A DNA stretch of 64,000 nucleotides from Caulobacter sp. 602-2 (GCF_011043625.1 NZ_JAAKGT010000005.1:1-64000), one strand, 5' to 3'. Positions 10,661 to 19,449 are shown, counted from the first letter of the stretch. The notes: generated by a model not told the origin, from the letters alone. A program made the numbers and translations.

Positions 10661-11520
10661 TTGCTCCGCTCTAGCACCGACCAGTTTCCATGGCGATAAA
10701 GGAAAACGTCCGTTGATATCACCTCGGGCTCGCCGGCGCTGCCCTGGACGAACCGCAGGAAGCGTGAAAGCCGCGCCGGATCGGACGTGTCGGCGATCAG
10801 CAGGACGTTGCGCTGCAGGAAGACGACGGCGGCTTCGTCCTTCACCTCAATCCCCTGCGCGGCCCAGCGCTCCGGCATCGAGACCAGGTTCAGCGCGAGG
10901 CTGGCGCTGTCGGTGACGAACCAGACCCCGGGCTCCAGGGTGTTGACCGTGAAGGGTCCAATCTTCTCGCCAGTATTCCTGCGCGCCGAGGCCCAAGCGT
11001 CGGCCGCCGGGACGCCGGCCTTGGCCAGTTCGTCCTGGGTGGCCAGGCGGAAACTCTCGCCCTCGTCGACCGCCAGCACTTCCAGAAAGTCGCCGACCAG
11101 CGGCCGCTGCTCGACCGAGACGCCGCCGCCCGAGCGCACATAGTCCTCGGGCCGGATCAGCACGACCAGCCGCGACGCCTCCAGCGGCAGCCGATCGGTT
11201 TTCTGGACGAGCAACCGCGTCAACTGACCGATGATCGCCTGCAGCTGGTCGGGCTTGTTGCGATAGCGGTCGTAGGCGTTGTCCAGAAACAGTGACAGCG
11301 CGTCCTCGGGGTCGTCCGTCGCGTTGACCTTCAGCGTGTCCTCGCCGACCAGATCGACCTTCAGCTTGGGATCGGCCTTCAGCAGCGCCGCGCGCATTTC
11401 CAGCTGAAACTCCGACATCGGCATGATCATCGGGGCCTGCTGCGCCCGAGCCGACATCCCCAGGGCCGACGTCCCCAGGATCATCGCCGTCAGACCGGCG
11501 ATCACCACCCTAACCCACAC
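10657..11520 (-). CDS. DUF1444-like exported protein
   Basis: A 287-aa protein with an N-terminal hydrophobic signal (VVIAGLTAMILGTSALGMSARAQQ) followed by a domain resembling DUF1444/YtpQ. That family is of unknown function and is seen near housekeeping genes in many bacteria. Matching features are RLVVLIRPEDYVR, the VEQRPLVGDFLEVLAVDEGESFRL segment and DVFLYRHGNWSVL at the C-terminus. The signal peptide would make it periplasmic, which is unusual for this family. The start is uncertain: GTG 11520 follows a GGGGTGAGG site, and GTG 11508 is an alternative. The ORF extends further upstream but there runs antisense into the thioesterase gene. Confidence 0.68.
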   Translation of the reverse strand: MWVRVVIAGLTAMILGTSALGMSARAQQAPMIMPMSEFQLEMRAALLKADPKLKVDLVGEDTLKVNATDDPEDALSLFLDNAYDRYRNKPDQLQAIIGQLTRLLVQKTDRLPLEASRLVVLIRPEDYVRSGGGVSVEQRPLVGDFLEVLAVDEGESFRLATQDELAKAGVPAADAWASARRNTGEKIGPFTVNTLEPGVWFVTDSASLALNLVSMPERWAAQGIEVKDEAAVVFLQRNVLLIADTSDPARLSRFLRFVQGSAGEPEVISTDVFLYRHGNWSVLERSK

Positions 11521-11646
11521 AGCCTCACCCCCGCTCTTTGCACGGGAACCGTGCCCTGGTTCGAAGCCCGCGACCAGACGGCGACTTGCGCGAAGGCGCG
11601 CCCAAGGCCTAGCTGGGTGAAAACAGAAAGTACGGGAGCCCTGCGC

Positions 11647-12108
11647 ATGGACGGCGGCAACGAGATCATCAGCGGCCCCAGGCTGATCGAGGACGGCGAG
11701 TGGGCCGGCTGGCGCACCTGGGCGGGGCTGGATCCGTTCGAGGACCAGACCGGGCCGTTCTATTTCCGCGAGGACGACAGCAAGGTGCGCTGCGCCTTCC
11801 GGGCCGAGCCACGCCACATGAACGGCGGCGGCTTCATGCACGGCGGCTGCATGCTGACCTTCGCCGACTTTTCCCTGTTCGCCATCGCCTGGCGCGAGCT
11901 CGACAACGCCAAGGCCGTCACCGTCTCGCTGAACGGCGATTTCGTCGGCCCGGCCAAGGCCGGCGATCTGGTGGAGGCGACCGGCGAGGTTGTCCGCGCC
12001 GGCGGCTCGATGATCTTCGTGCGCGGCCTGCTCTCGACCGGCGGCCAGCCGATGCTGACCTTCTCGGGCGTGATCAAGAAGATCTGGACGATGGGCGGGC
12101 CCGCGTAA
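11647..12108 (+). CDS. PaaI-type hotdog thioesterase
   Basis: A 153-aa acyl-CoA thioesterase-like protein of the hotdog fold, acting on a CoA thioester in the cytosol. The central helix motif HMNGGGFMHGGCMLTFADFSLFAIA carries the usual Gly-rich turn. The strand after it (VTVSLNGDFVGPAKAGDLVEATGEVVRAGGSMIFVRGLL) matches the PaaI family. ATG 11647 is preferred over an in-frame upstream ATG at 11551, which would add 32 unrelated residues. It is divergent from the DUF1444-like gene. Substrate unknown. Confidence 0.83.
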   Translation: MDGGNEIISGPRLIEDGEWAGWRTWAGLDPFEDQTGPFYFREDDSKVRCAFRAEPRHMNGGGFMHGGCMLTFADFSLFAIAWRELDNAKAVTVSLNGDFVGPAKAGDLVEATGEVVRAGGSMIFVRGLLSTGGQPMLTFSGVIKKIWTMGGPA

Positions 12109-12120
12109 GGCGGCGGGGCC

Positions 12121-12810
12121 TCAGGCCCCTTCCGCCAGCCGCTTGGCCTGGGCCACCCAGGCGTCGCGCTCGGCGCGGCCCTTGAGGCTTAGCAGCTTGT
12201 CGAAGCTGTCGAGCTCGTCGGCGCTCCAGGCGGCGATCTGGCTGAAGCGGGTGACGCCCAGGTCGGCCAGCGAGGCGGCGAGCTTGGGCCCGATGCCGAC
12301 CAGCAGAGTCAGGTCGTCGGCCACGGCCTTGGCGGTCTCGACCACCGGCTCGGCGGCCTTCTCGACGATCTCGACCGGCTTGGCGACCACTTCTGCGACG
12401 GGTTCGGGAACGGTCTCGATCACGGCTTCGACCACCTCGACCGAGGCTTCGGCCACGGCCACCGGAACCTCGGCGGCGGCTTCGACGACCTCGGCGGTGG
12501 CCGTGGTCACGGTCTCGACGACCGGCTCGACCTCGGCCACCACGGCCTCGACCACCTTGACCGGCGTCTCGGCCAGCGCCGGCGCAGGCTCGTCGATCAC
12601 CCCGCGCGACACCGGTTCGGGCGCGATGGCGATCAGGGCTTCAAGGTTGACCGCCTCGCGCCAGCGGTTGGACCACCACCACCAGGCCGCCCCGGCGGCG
12701 GCCGCGCCGCCGAACACCGCCCACAGGGGCGAGGCCGCGCCCATGAGCACGTTGGTGGAAGGCGTTTGGGAACTTTCGGAAGACGAGGGCGGGAAGGACG
12801 AGGAAACCAT
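12121..12810 (-). CDS. membrane-anchored helix-hairpin-helix protein
   Basis: A 229-aa protein with three parts. Residues about 28-46 form one transmembrane helix ending in a run of tryptophans (AAGAAWWWW). Residues about 65-155 are a low-complexity Val/Glu/Ala/Pro linker. Residues about 160-229 resemble the helix-hairpin-helix domain found at the end of some 50S L21- or NuoE-like proteins (DDLTLLVGIGPKLAASLADLGVTRFSQIAAW). The HhH domain may bind DNA or another protein; the linker would hold it away from the membrane. It is convergent with the thioesterase. Function is unknown. Confidence 0.75.
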   Translation of the reverse strand: MVSSSFPPSSSESSQTPSTNVLMGAASPLWAVFGGAAAAGAAWWWWSNRWREAVNLEALIAIAPEPVSRGVIDEPAPALAETPVKVVEAVVAEVEPVVETVTTATAEVVEAAAEVPVAVAEASVEVVEAVIETVPEPVAEVVAKPVEIVEKAAEPVVETAKAVADDLTLLVGIGPKLAASLADLGVTRFSQIAAWSADELDSFDKLLSLKGRAERDAWVAQAKRLAEGA

Positions 12811-12894
12811 GGCCGTTCACTCCGTCGATCGAGATTGTGCGGCGCAGCATAGCATGGAACGCCGTTTCGCAAGCGCAAAAATGCTACCCTTGCG

Positions 12895-14175
12895 TCAGCC
12901 TCCGAGAAGCACCGAGCAGGCCACGCCCGCCAGCGACATCACGCCCACCAGCGCCAGGATCGGCAGCCGCAGGGCGAACGTCAGGCCGCAGGCGAGCGCC
13001 ACCAGGCCCAGGGCGGCGGGATCGAGGCTGGCGAGGTCGGGCAGCATCGCCCGAAACGGCCCCCAGGCCGCCTCGTTCCCGCTCCGAAACAGCAAGTGAA
13101 CGGCGAACCACAAGGCCAGGCTGGCGATCACCCCGACCACCGCCGCGCCCACCCAGGAAAGCGCCGCCGCCGCCCGGGCGTGACCGCGCAGCCGCTCGAC
13201 GAAAGGCCCGCCGGCGAAGATCCACAGGAACGACGGCGCGAAGGTCGCCCAGGCCGCCATCAGCCCGCCCAGCACCGCCGCCGGCCAGGCGAACACCGGA
13301 TCGGCGTCGCGCCAGGCGGCCAGGAAGCCGACGAACACGAACACCAGCACCAGCGGCCCCGGCGTCGTCTCAGCCAGGCCCAGGCCGTCCAGCATCTGGT
13401 TCGGCGTCAGCCAGCCAAGGTCGCCGGCGACCTGTCCCACATAGGCCAGGGCCGCGTAGGCGCCGCCAAAACTGACCACCGCCAGCCCGCTGAACACTCC
13501 GCCGATCTGGGCCAGGGCCGAGCGCGGCGCGACCATGAAGGCCAGGGCCAACGGCGCAAGCCACGCGGCCAGGCAGACCAGCGCCGCCCTCCCCGCCCTC
13601 TTGAGCGACGGCGCATCGGCGCCCGAAGCAACTTGCCCGCCGCGCGCGCCCCAGAGCCAGCCCGCCAGCCCCGCCACGACGATGACCAGCGGGAACGGCG
13701 CGATCGTGAAGGTCAGGGCCAGGAAGGCGAGGGTCGCCGCGACGGCGCCGGCCCGTCCTCGGGCCGCCCTCCCCGCCATCCGCAGCAGGGCCTGCAGCAC
13801 CAGCGCCACGACGGCGGCCTTCAGCCCCAGCAGCACCGGCGCGGCCCAGCGCGCTTGCCCGTGCACGACATACAGCGCCGACAGGCCCAGCATGGCCGCA
13901 AGACCCGGCAGCACGAACAGCAGGCCCGCCGCCAATCCGCCGCGCACGCCGTGCAGCCGCCAGCCCAGCCAGGTGGCCAGCTGCTGCGCCTCGGGGCCCG
14001 GCAGCAGCATGCAGAAGCTCAAGGCGTGGGCGAAGCGGTCCTCGTCGACCCAGCCGCGCCGCTCGACCACCTCGCGGTGCAGCAGGGCGATCTGTCCCGC
14101 CGGTCCGCCGAAGCCCAGGCAGCCGACCTTCAGCCAGACGGCGCAGGCCTGCCTGAGGCTGGGCGCGCCGTCCAC
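12895..14175 (-). CDS. chrA: chromate transporter ChrA
   Basis: A 426-aa inner-membrane protein of the long-chain chromate ion transporter family, which exports chromate. Two homologous halves are visible. The N-terminal half has VGCLGFGGPAGQIALLHREVVERRGWV and LPGPEAQQLATWLG; the C-terminal half has VVSFGGAYAALAYV and ETTPGPLVLVFVFVGFLAAW. The GTG start lies 4 bp after the stop of rlmJ, so it is translated from the same transcript. Chromate is the family substrate, but the natural role may be sulfate-like anion transport. Confidence 0.87.
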   Translation of the reverse strand: MDGAPSLRQACAVWLKVGCLGFGGPAGQIALLHREVVERRGWVDEDRFAHALSFCMLLPGPEAQQLATWLGWRLHGVRGGLAAGLLFVLPGLAAMLGLSALYVVHGQARWAAPVLLGLKAAVVALVLQALLRMAGRAARGRAGAVAATLAFLALTFTIAPFPLVIVVAGLAGWLWGARGGQVASGADAPSLKRAGRAALVCLAAWLAPLALAFMVAPRSALAQIGGVFSGLAVVSFGGAYAALAYVGQVAGDLGWLTPNQMLDGLGLAETTPGPLVLVFVFVGFLAAWRDADPVFAWPAAVLGGLMAAWATFAPSFLWIFAGGPFVERLRGHARAAAALSWVGAAVVGVIASLALWFAVHLLFRSGNEAAWGPFRAMLPDLASLDPAALGLVALACGLTFALRLPILALVGVMSLAGVACSVLLGG

Positions 14176-14179
14176 GTGG

Positions 14180-15004
14180 TCAGGCGCGCCAGACGCGGGC
14201 GGCCGCGCCGGGCTCGCCCAGCCGTTCGGCCAGGAAGCTCGTGATCTGCGAGACCTGCGGCTCGATCGCCGCCGGCGCGCCGACCAGCACCATGGCGCTG
14301 CCGTTCATCTTCATCGGGTCTCGCAGGGGCCGCAGGCGGAGCTCGGCGATTAGCGCGTCGTCGGTGACGTTTTCTAGCGCGCGCACAAAGGCGTCGAAGG
14401 TCTCCAGGTCCTTCAGCGGCGTCCAGATGGCCAGCACCGCGGTGGGATCGACCTTGCGCACGGCACGCACCGTGGCCACGCACTGGGCGTAGTCGTCGGG
14501 ACGCTCGAACGGCGGGTCGATCAGCACGAAGGTGCGCCCGCCGCGTCCGGCGCGGGCCTCGGCCGTGGCGTAGCCATCGGCCTTCAGGGGTTGGGCGAAG
14601 GCGTAGGGCCCCAGCACCTTGCGAAGCTGGTCGAAGTCGTCGTCGCGCAGTTCGCAGGCGGTGTAGCGATCGCTGCGCCGCAGGCCGCGGGCGATCAACA
14701 GCGGCGAGCCGGGATAGAGCGGCGCGTCGGCAGCGCCGACGTTCAGCTCCTGCACCGCCTTCAGCAGCGGCGCGAACGGTTCGGGCGCGTCGCCTTCTGC
14801 CAGCAGGCGGCCGATGCCGGCGGCGCCTTCCTTCGACTTCTGGGCCATGTCGCCGCGCAGGTCGTAGGCGCCGGCGCCGGCATGGGTGTCGATCACCGCC
14901 AGCGGCGACTCGTCGGCGGTCAGGGCGCCCAGCAGGGCCAGCAGGATCGCGTGCTTCTGCAGGTCGGCGAAGTTGCCGGCGTGGAAGGCGTGGCGGTAGT
15001 TCAT
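14180..15004 (-). CDS. rlmJ: 23S rRNA (adenine-N6)-methyltransferase RlmJ
   Basis: A 274-aa SAM-dependent methyltransferase that methylates a 23S rRNA adenine (A2030 in E. coli numbering). The start MNYRHAFHAGNFADLQKH is diagnostic of RlmJ. The SAM loop is seen as DTHAGAGAYD and the catalytic motif as LIDPPFE, a DPP[YF] type expected for N6-adenine methylation. Length is as usual for the family. It is the first gene of a transcript with chrA and is divergent from topoisomerase IB. Confidence 0.93.
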   Translation of the reverse strand: MNYRHAFHAGNFADLQKHAILLALLGALTADESPLAVIDTHAGAGAYDLRGDMAQKSKEGAAGIGRLLAEGDAPEPFAPLLKAVQELNVGAADAPLYPGSPLLIARGLRRSDRYTACELRDDDFDQLRKVLGPYAFAQPLKADGYATAEARAGRGGRTFVLIDPPFERPDDYAQCVATVRAVRKVDPTAVLAIWTPLKDLETFDAFVRALENVTDDALIAELRLRPLRDPMKMNGSAMVLVGAPAAIEPQVSQITSFLAERLGEPGAAARVWRA

Positions 15005-15100
15005 CGAAGCTCCCCGGAACGGACGAACCCTCTACCACGTTGGCCGGAATTAGGTTGGGAGCGAACGCATGGCCCGGCATTTTTCCGTCTTCGGCGCACG

Positions 15101-16120
15101 GTGAGCGCCTTGGCCCGCGACACCAGCGAGACGCCGGCCGCCGAAAAGACCCTGCTGGCCTATGTCAACGACCAGGAGCAGGGCCTGGCCCGGATCGGCA
15201 AGCCCGGCGCCTTTTCCTATGCCGACGCCGACGGCCGGACGGTGAAGGACGAGGCGACGCTTGCGCGCATCCACGCCCTCGTCATCCCACCGGCCTGGAC
15301 CAGCGTCTGGATCTGCCCGGATCCCAACGGCCACATCCAGGCCGCCGGCCGCGACCAGAAGGGCCGCAAGCAGTATCGCTATCACCCCGACTGGCGGGCC
15401 GATCGCGACGCACGCAAGTACGAGCGCATGGCCGCCTTCGGGCGCGCCCTGCCCCGCCTGCGCAAGCGGGTCGAGGCCGATCTCTCCCGCCGCGGCCTGC
15501 CGCGCGAGAAGGTGCTGGCCGCCGTGGTGCGCCTCTTGGAGCTGACCCTGATCCGGGTGGGCAACGACGAGTACGCCAAGACCAACAAGAGCTTTGGCCT
15601 CACCACCCTGCAGAAGCGCCACCTGAAGCTGGCCGGCGGCGGGGCGGTGTTCGAGTTCAGGGGCAAAAGCGGCAAGACCCACCGCACGGGCTTTCGCGAC
15701 CGGCGCCTGGCCCGCATCATTCGCGCCTGCCAGGACCTGCGCGGCCAGCGGCTGTTCCAGTATCTCGACGAGGACGGCCAGCGTCGTTCGATCGAGAGCC
15801 ACGACGTCAACGACTATATCCGCGCCGTCGCCGGCGAGGACTTCTCGGCCAAGGACTTCCGCACCTGGTACGGCTCGCTGGCGGCGCTGGAGGCGCTGAG
15901 CTTGCAACCTCTCCCGGCCACGAAGACCGAGGCGAAGAAGGCCATGAACCTCTGTATCAAGGCGGTGGCGGGCCTGCTGGGCAACACCCCCGCTGTCTGC
16001 CGGGCGGCCTACATCCACCCCCGCGTGCTCGAGGCCTTTGAGACCAGCGCCCTGCCCCGGCGACGGCCGCGCTCGGCCAGGGCGCGGGAGTTGGCGCTGT
16101 TGAGGCTAGTGGCGGGCTGA
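15101..16120 (+). CDS. type IB DNA topoisomerase
   Basis: A 339-aa eukaryote/poxvirus-like topoisomerase IB that relaxes supercoils through a 3'-phosphotyrosine. Visible features are the N-terminal VIPPAWTSVWICPDPNGHIQA and GRKQYRYHPDWR segment, the active-site region VGNDEYAKTNKSFGLTTLQKRHL, the HDVNDYIRAVAGEDFSAKDFRTWYGS core and the C-terminal AYIHPRVLEAF that supplies the catalytic tyrosine. Length fits bacterial TopIB. The GTG start at 15101 is chosen because upstream sequence lacks similarity and overlaps the divergent rlmJ; no clear ribosome site is seen. Confidence 0.9.
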   Translation: MSALARDTSETPAAEKTLLAYVNDQEQGLARIGKPGAFSYADADGRTVKDEATLARIHALVIPPAWTSVWICPDPNGHIQAAGRDQKGRKQYRYHPDWRADRDARKYERMAAFGRALPRLRKRVEADLSRRGLPREKVLAAVVRLLELTLIRVGNDEYAKTNKSFGLTTLQKRHLKLAGGGAVFEFRGKSGKTHRTGFRDRRLARIIRACQDLRGQRLFQYLDEDGQRRSIESHDVNDYIRAVAGEDFSAKDFRTWYGSLAALEALSLQPLPATKTEAKKAMNLCIKAVAGLLGNTPAVCRAAYIHPRVLEAFETSALPRRRPRSARARELALLRLVAG

Positions 16121-16144
16121 GGCAAAACGGCGATGCGCCCGACG

Positions 16145-17125
16145 CTAGCGCCGATGCGCGGCCAGCGCCTTCTCCAGCTCCTGCACCATGATCGTCTTCA
16201 GGCTTTGCGGTGAGACGATCTCGATCGCGTCGCCCCAGGTGAACAGGTGCCAGGCCAGCTCCAGCATGCCGCTGGCCCGGAAAGCCACGGTCACGACGCC
16301 ACCCGGCCCCTGCGTCACGATCTGGTTGGAATGGAAACGCCAGCGCAAGGCGTCCTCGGCCCGCTCGGCCTTGATCCGCAGGACCACGTCCTCGATGTCG
16401 CCGTGATAGATGCCGAAGCTTTCGTCGGCGAAGGCCTGCAGCGAGAAATCGGCCGGCGGCGAGGCCGGCGCGTTCAGCGCCTCGACGTCGCTCATGCGGT
16501 CCAGGCGGAAGGTGCGCGGGCGCGGGCTCTGCCCTTCGAGCGAGACCAGATAGTTGCTGCGGCCGAACAGGATGCCCAGCGGCGTCACCGTGCGCGTCCG
16601 CCCCGGCTGGCTGCCGCCGTCGTAGCGGAACGACAGGGCCGTCAGCCCCTTCACCGCCGAACGGATCTGCGCCAGCACGCCCTGATCCTCGAACGGGCGC
16701 GGGCCGGCGTGGACGGCGATGGTCTCGGCCTGGACCAGGGCCTCGACGTCGGGGGCCACGCGCCTGCGCGCAGACCCTTTCAGGGCCGACAGCAGCTTGC
16801 CTTCCAGGGCGTACAGCGCCGCCGCCCGCGCCTCGGCCCCGGCCGCGGCGTTGGAATCGGCCGCCGTGCGCAGCGCCGCCAGTTCCTCGGCGGTCGGGGT
16901 CTGGAACAGGCTGTCCAGGCCCGACGGAATGCGAAACCGGCGGGTCGGCGGATCCTCGATCGCCTCCATCTGCGGAAAGGCCGTCCAGACCGCATCGCGC
17001 ATGCGCTCGGCGGTGCGCCGCCCCACCTCCATCACCTGGGCCATCTCGTCCAGGGTCAGCCCCTCGGCGGAACTGGCCAGCCGGCGGGCCAGGTCGAGGA
17101 GCTTCGTCGCCTTCTCATGTCTCAT
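16145..17125 (-). CDS. WYL-domain transcriptional regulator
   Basis: A 326-aa YafY-like regulator with an N-terminal winged helix-turn-helix (EGLTLDEMAQVMEVGRRTAERMRDAV) and a WYL ligand-sensing domain from about residue 135 to 240 (VLAQIRSAVKGLTALSFRY, then GILFGRSNYLVSLE, a GRSNYLV in place of the usual W-Y-L). A C-terminal extension follows. Such proteins act as repressors or activators, sometimes sensing nucleotides or single-stranded DNA during damage responses. It is convergent with topoisomerase IB and divergent from a small unknown gene. Confidence 0.85.
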   Translation of the reverse strand: MRHEKATKLLDLARRLASSAEGLTLDEMAQVMEVGRRTAERMRDAVWTAFPQMEAIEDPPTRRFRIPSGLDSLFQTPTAEELAALRTAADSNAAAGAEARAAALYALEGKLLSALKGSARRRVAPDVEALVQAETIAVHAGPRPFEDQGVLAQIRSAVKGLTALSFRYDGGSQPGRTRTVTPLGILFGRSNYLVSLEGQSPRPRTFRLDRMSDVEALNAPASPPADFSLQAFADESFGIYHGDIEDVVLRIKAERAEDALRWRFHSNQIVTQGPGGVVTVAFRASGMLELAWHLFTWGDAIEIVSPQSLKTIMVQELEKALAAHRR

Positions 17126-17199
17126 TCCGGATCATTACGACCGTTTTTGACGCAACGCACGTGGAAAAGAGGTCATCAAGATCGTTCGGAGAAACCGAC

Positions 17200-17544
17200 A
17201 TGAGCCGCCTCGCCTGCCAGCCCTGGCACGTCCGCCCGGTCAGCGCCGCGATGATCTCCGCCGTGCTCGGCTTCGCCGACATCCACCGCGACCTGGGCGG
17301 CGGGCGCACCCTGATGCGCCTCAGCCCCGAACGCGCGGCCCAGGCCGACGTGATCCTTCTGCTGGGCGGCGACGCCGAGCGGGCGACCGACGTCGGACTG
17401 GTCTGGAACGACCGGGAAGACCAGCTGGTGCGGGTGATCGACGATGCGGCCCTGCGCGAGAGCCGCCTGGCCGCCTGGGAAGAGGCCTTCGACCTTTTCG
17501 ACGCCGACGATCACGCGCCGGAACCCGCTCGCCTGTGCGCATGA
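17200..17544 (+). CDS. hypothetical protein, 114 aa
   Basis: I do not recognise this 114-aa protein. It begins MSRLACQPWHVRPVSAAMISAVLGFADIHRDLGGG, is acidic towards the end (EEAFDLFDADDHAPEPARL) and has no signal peptide or transmembrane helix. ATG 17200 fits better than the upstream in-frame codon at 17161, which would overlap the regulator promoter. It is divergent from the WYL regulator, so it may be controlled by it. The reading frame has the strong GC3 bias of its neighbours, which supports it being a real gene. Confidence 0.65.
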   Translation: MSRLACQPWHVRPVSAAMISAVLGFADIHRDLGGGRTLMRLSPERAAQADVILLLGGDAERATDVGLVWNDREDQLVRVIDDAALRESRLAAWEEAFDLFDADDHAPEPARLCA

Positions 17545-17594
17545 CGCCTCCCGGCGCCGCCATGGCGAGAAAAACTTAAATTTTCGAACATCAG

Positions 17595-17615
17595 AGCCGG
17601 GCCGCCAGCCCGGCT
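17595..17615 (+). terminator. possible terminator after the 114-aa gene
   Basis: An 8-bp perfect stem (AGCCGGGC against GCCCGGCT) with a 5-base loop is followed by TTCG. The weak U tract makes it only a possible intrinsic terminator. Confidence 0.4.
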
Positions 17616-17760
17616 TTCGCCGTCTTGGCCAAGGCTTCCCGAGACTAGACGGCGTGCCCGAGAGTCTACGGGAGTCACCCCGCCTTTCACCTCGATTCAG
17701 CCGAGGCGGCTGCACCAATCGAGGTTAACAAACATCTACAGTAAACGCGCCGGTAACCGC

Positions 17761-17779
17761 GACATTTTCACTCAATGTC
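17761..17779. promoter_or_regulatory. inverted repeat upstream of flagellin
   Basis: A perfect 6-bp inverted repeat (GACATT and AATGTC, 7-base spacer) lies 85 bp before the flagellin start in an AT-richer stretch. It could be a regulator-binding site; no known regulator is assigned. Confidence 0.4.
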
Positions 17780-17803
17780 AAGGAGATTACGAAACATTGC
17801 AGC

Positions 17804-17818
17804 AGGGCAAAAAGCCCT
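17804..17818 (+). promoter_or_regulatory. leader hairpin of flagellin mRNA
   Basis: A small hairpin (AGGGC, A5 loop, GCCCT) lies 47 bp before the start codon. In C. crescentus, FlbT controls the stability of fljK mRNA through structure in its 5' leader, so this hairpin may be a comparable target. Confidence 0.35.
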
Positions 17819-17864
17819 CCGGCCGTCAAAATGACGTCGGACACCTCAAGAAGGAGTCTTCGTA

Positions 17865-18686
17865 ATGGCGCTGAACAGCATCAACACGAACTCGGGGGCG
17901 ATGATCGCCCTGCAGAACCTGAACTCGACCAACAGCGAACTGCAGATCTCGCAACAGCGGATCAACACCGGCAAGAAGATCGGCTCCGCCAAGGACAACG
18001 GCGCGATCTGGGCCACCGCCAAGAACCAGTCGGCCACCTCGTCCTCGATCAACGCCGTGAAGGACTCGCTGCAACGCGGTCAGTCCACGATCGACGTCGC
18101 TCTGGCCGCCGGCGACACCGTCACCGACCTGCTCGGCAAGATGAAGGAAAAGGCCCTGGCCGCTTCCGACACCTCGCTGAACACCGCGTCGTTCAACGCG
18201 CTGAAGGCTGACTTCAACTCGCTGCGCGACCAGATCACCAAGGCCGTCTCGAACGCCAAGTTCAACGGCGCCAGCATCATCGACGGCAAGACCACCAAGC
18301 TGACCTATCTGGCCAACTCGGACGGCTCGGGCATCACCGTCAACTCCAAGACCCTGTCGCTGGCCGGCATCGGTCTGTCGACCACGACCACCTTCACGAC
18401 CGCCGCCGCGGCCAAGACGATGATCACCACCATCGACACGGCCCTGCAGACGGCGACCAACAAGCTGGCCTCGCTGGGCACCAGCTCGACCGGCCTGGAC
18501 ACCCACCTGAACTTCGTCGGCAAGCTGCAAGACAGCCTCGACGCCGGCGTGGGCAACCTGGTCGACGCCGACCTGGCCAAGGAAAGCGCCAAGCTCCAAG
18601 CCCTGCAAACCAAGCAGCAGCTGGGCATCCAGGCGCTGTCGATCGCCAACCAGTCGTCGAGCTCGATCCTGAGCCTGTTCCGCTAA
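17865..18686 (+). CDS. flagellin
   Basis: A 273-aa flagellar filament subunit, exported through the flagellar type III system. The conserved N-terminal D0/D1 helices ([46 protein letters not shown]) and the C-terminal helix ending [17 protein letters not shown] are intact. The short middle domain is typical of the 273-aa Caulobacter flagellins of the FljK-FljO group. A strong ribosome site precedes ATG 17865. It stands alone with no other flagellar gene nearby, so it is one of probably several dispersed flagellin copies. Which paralogue it is cannot be told here. Confidence 0.93.
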   Translation: MALNSINTNSGAMIALQNLNSTNSELQISQQRINTGKKIGSAKDNGAIWATAKNQSATSSSINAVKDSLQRGQSTIDVALAAGDTVTDLLGKMKEKALAASDTSLNTASFNALKADFNSLRDQITKAVSNAKFNGASIIDGKTTKLTYLANSDGSGITVNSKTLSLAGIGLSTTTTFTTAAAAKTMITTIDTALQTATNKLASLGTSSTGLDTHLNFVGKLQDSLDAGVGNLVDADLAKESAKLQALQTKQQLGIQALSIANQSSSSILSLFR

Positions 18687-18736
18687 GCGGGACCCGGAGC
18701 GCGGCTCGTCCGCGCTTCGACGACCTGGACTATGAG

Positions 18737-18763
18737 GGGCGGGCCGCAAGGTCCGCCCTTTTT
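18737..18763 (+). terminator. rho-independent terminator of flagellin
   Basis: A 9-bp stem with one G-U pair and a GCAA tetraloop is followed by TTTTT, 50 bp after the flagellin stop. It also separates flagellin from the convergent acetyltransferase. Confidence 0.85.
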
Positions 18764-18765
18764 CG

Positions 18766-19317
18766 TCAGCGCGCCGGAGCCGGCCCCAGCGCCTTGCCCA
18801 TCCGCGCCAGCGGCACCTCGTAGCCCTTGGAGGTCGGCGCGCTGAACGGCTCGATCAGGGCGTAGCCGCAGGCCTCGTACAACGGCACGCCGCCCATGGT
18901 GGCCGCCATCTCGGCCCGGGCGAACCCCTCGCCCGCCGCCGCCTGCTCGCAGGCCGCCAGGATCATCCGCCCCACGCCCTTCCGCACGTGATCGGGGTGG
19001 GTGTACATCGCCCGCACCCGCGCCGCGTCGCGCGCGGGATCCAGCATGGCCGCGTCCCGCCCCGCCGAATGATCGCCGCCGAACAGGGTGGCTCGCCGGC
19101 TCCAGCCGCCGCAGCCGGCGATCTCTCCCGCATCCTCGACGACGAAATAGGTGCCGTCGGCGATCAGCTGGCTGTCCAGGCCCATCACCTCGAACGAGGC
19201 CGCCACGCCCTCTGGCGGCAGGAACGGCGTCAGCAGTTCGGCGATCGCCGCGTTCATCAGCGCGGTCAGGGCGGGAATGTCTTCCGGCTTGGCCAGGCGC
19301 AGGGTCAGATCGGTCAT
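18766..19317 (-). CDS. GNAT family N-acetyltransferase
   Basis: A 183-aa acetyl-CoA-dependent N-acetyltransferase. The acetyl-CoA binding motif A is seen near residues 103-120 (AMYTHPDHVRKGVGRMILAACEQ) and the C-terminal VPLYEACGYALIEPF matches the GNAT motif B region. The substrate is unknown. It is convergent with the flagellin gene. Some flagellin-adjacent GNATs modify flagellin, but the opposite strand and separate terminator give no support for that here. Confidence 0.85.
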   Translation of the reverse strand: MTDLTLRLAKPEDIPALTALMNAAIAELLTPFLPPEGVAASFEVMGLDSQLIADGTYFVVEDAGEIAGCGGWSRRATLFGGDHSAGRDAAMLDPARDAARVRAMYTHPDHVRKGVGRMILAACEQAAAGEGFARAEMAATMGGVPLYEACGYALIEPFSAPTSKGYEVPLARMGKALGPAPAR

Positions 19318-19449
19318 GGGTCCGACATAGCCCCCTGCGGCGCGGGCGCAAGGTCCGGCGCCCTATCTCGACAGCCGTCGCCTCGGCTAACCTGCGCGGC
19401 GACGGAGCCGACGCCGTCGAGTCGACGACACCCTCCCCGGGGAGACCTG

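Larger units (their letters stand above)
17545..17864. other. 320-bp intergenic region upstream of flagellin
   Basis: This gap holds a terminator-like stem (17595-17615), a perfect GACATT-N7-AATGTC inverted repeat (17761-17779), a small hairpin in the predicted leader (17804-17818) and an AAGAAGGAG ribosome site. It is AT-richer than the flanks. I looked for a sigma-54 promoter (TGGC-N8-TGC type) as found before several Caulobacter flagellin genes and did not find one. Confidence 0.6.

Noticed and set aside
17720..17760. CtrA box before the flagellin gene
   Set aside because: A TTAAC is present near 17726 but the next TAAAC-like half is 13 bases away and not 7, so the consensus is not met.
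17640..17864. Sigma-54 promoter before the flagellin gene
   Set aside because: I searched for a TGGC-N8-TGC type motif and found none; the single TTGC near 17795 has no partner at the right distance.
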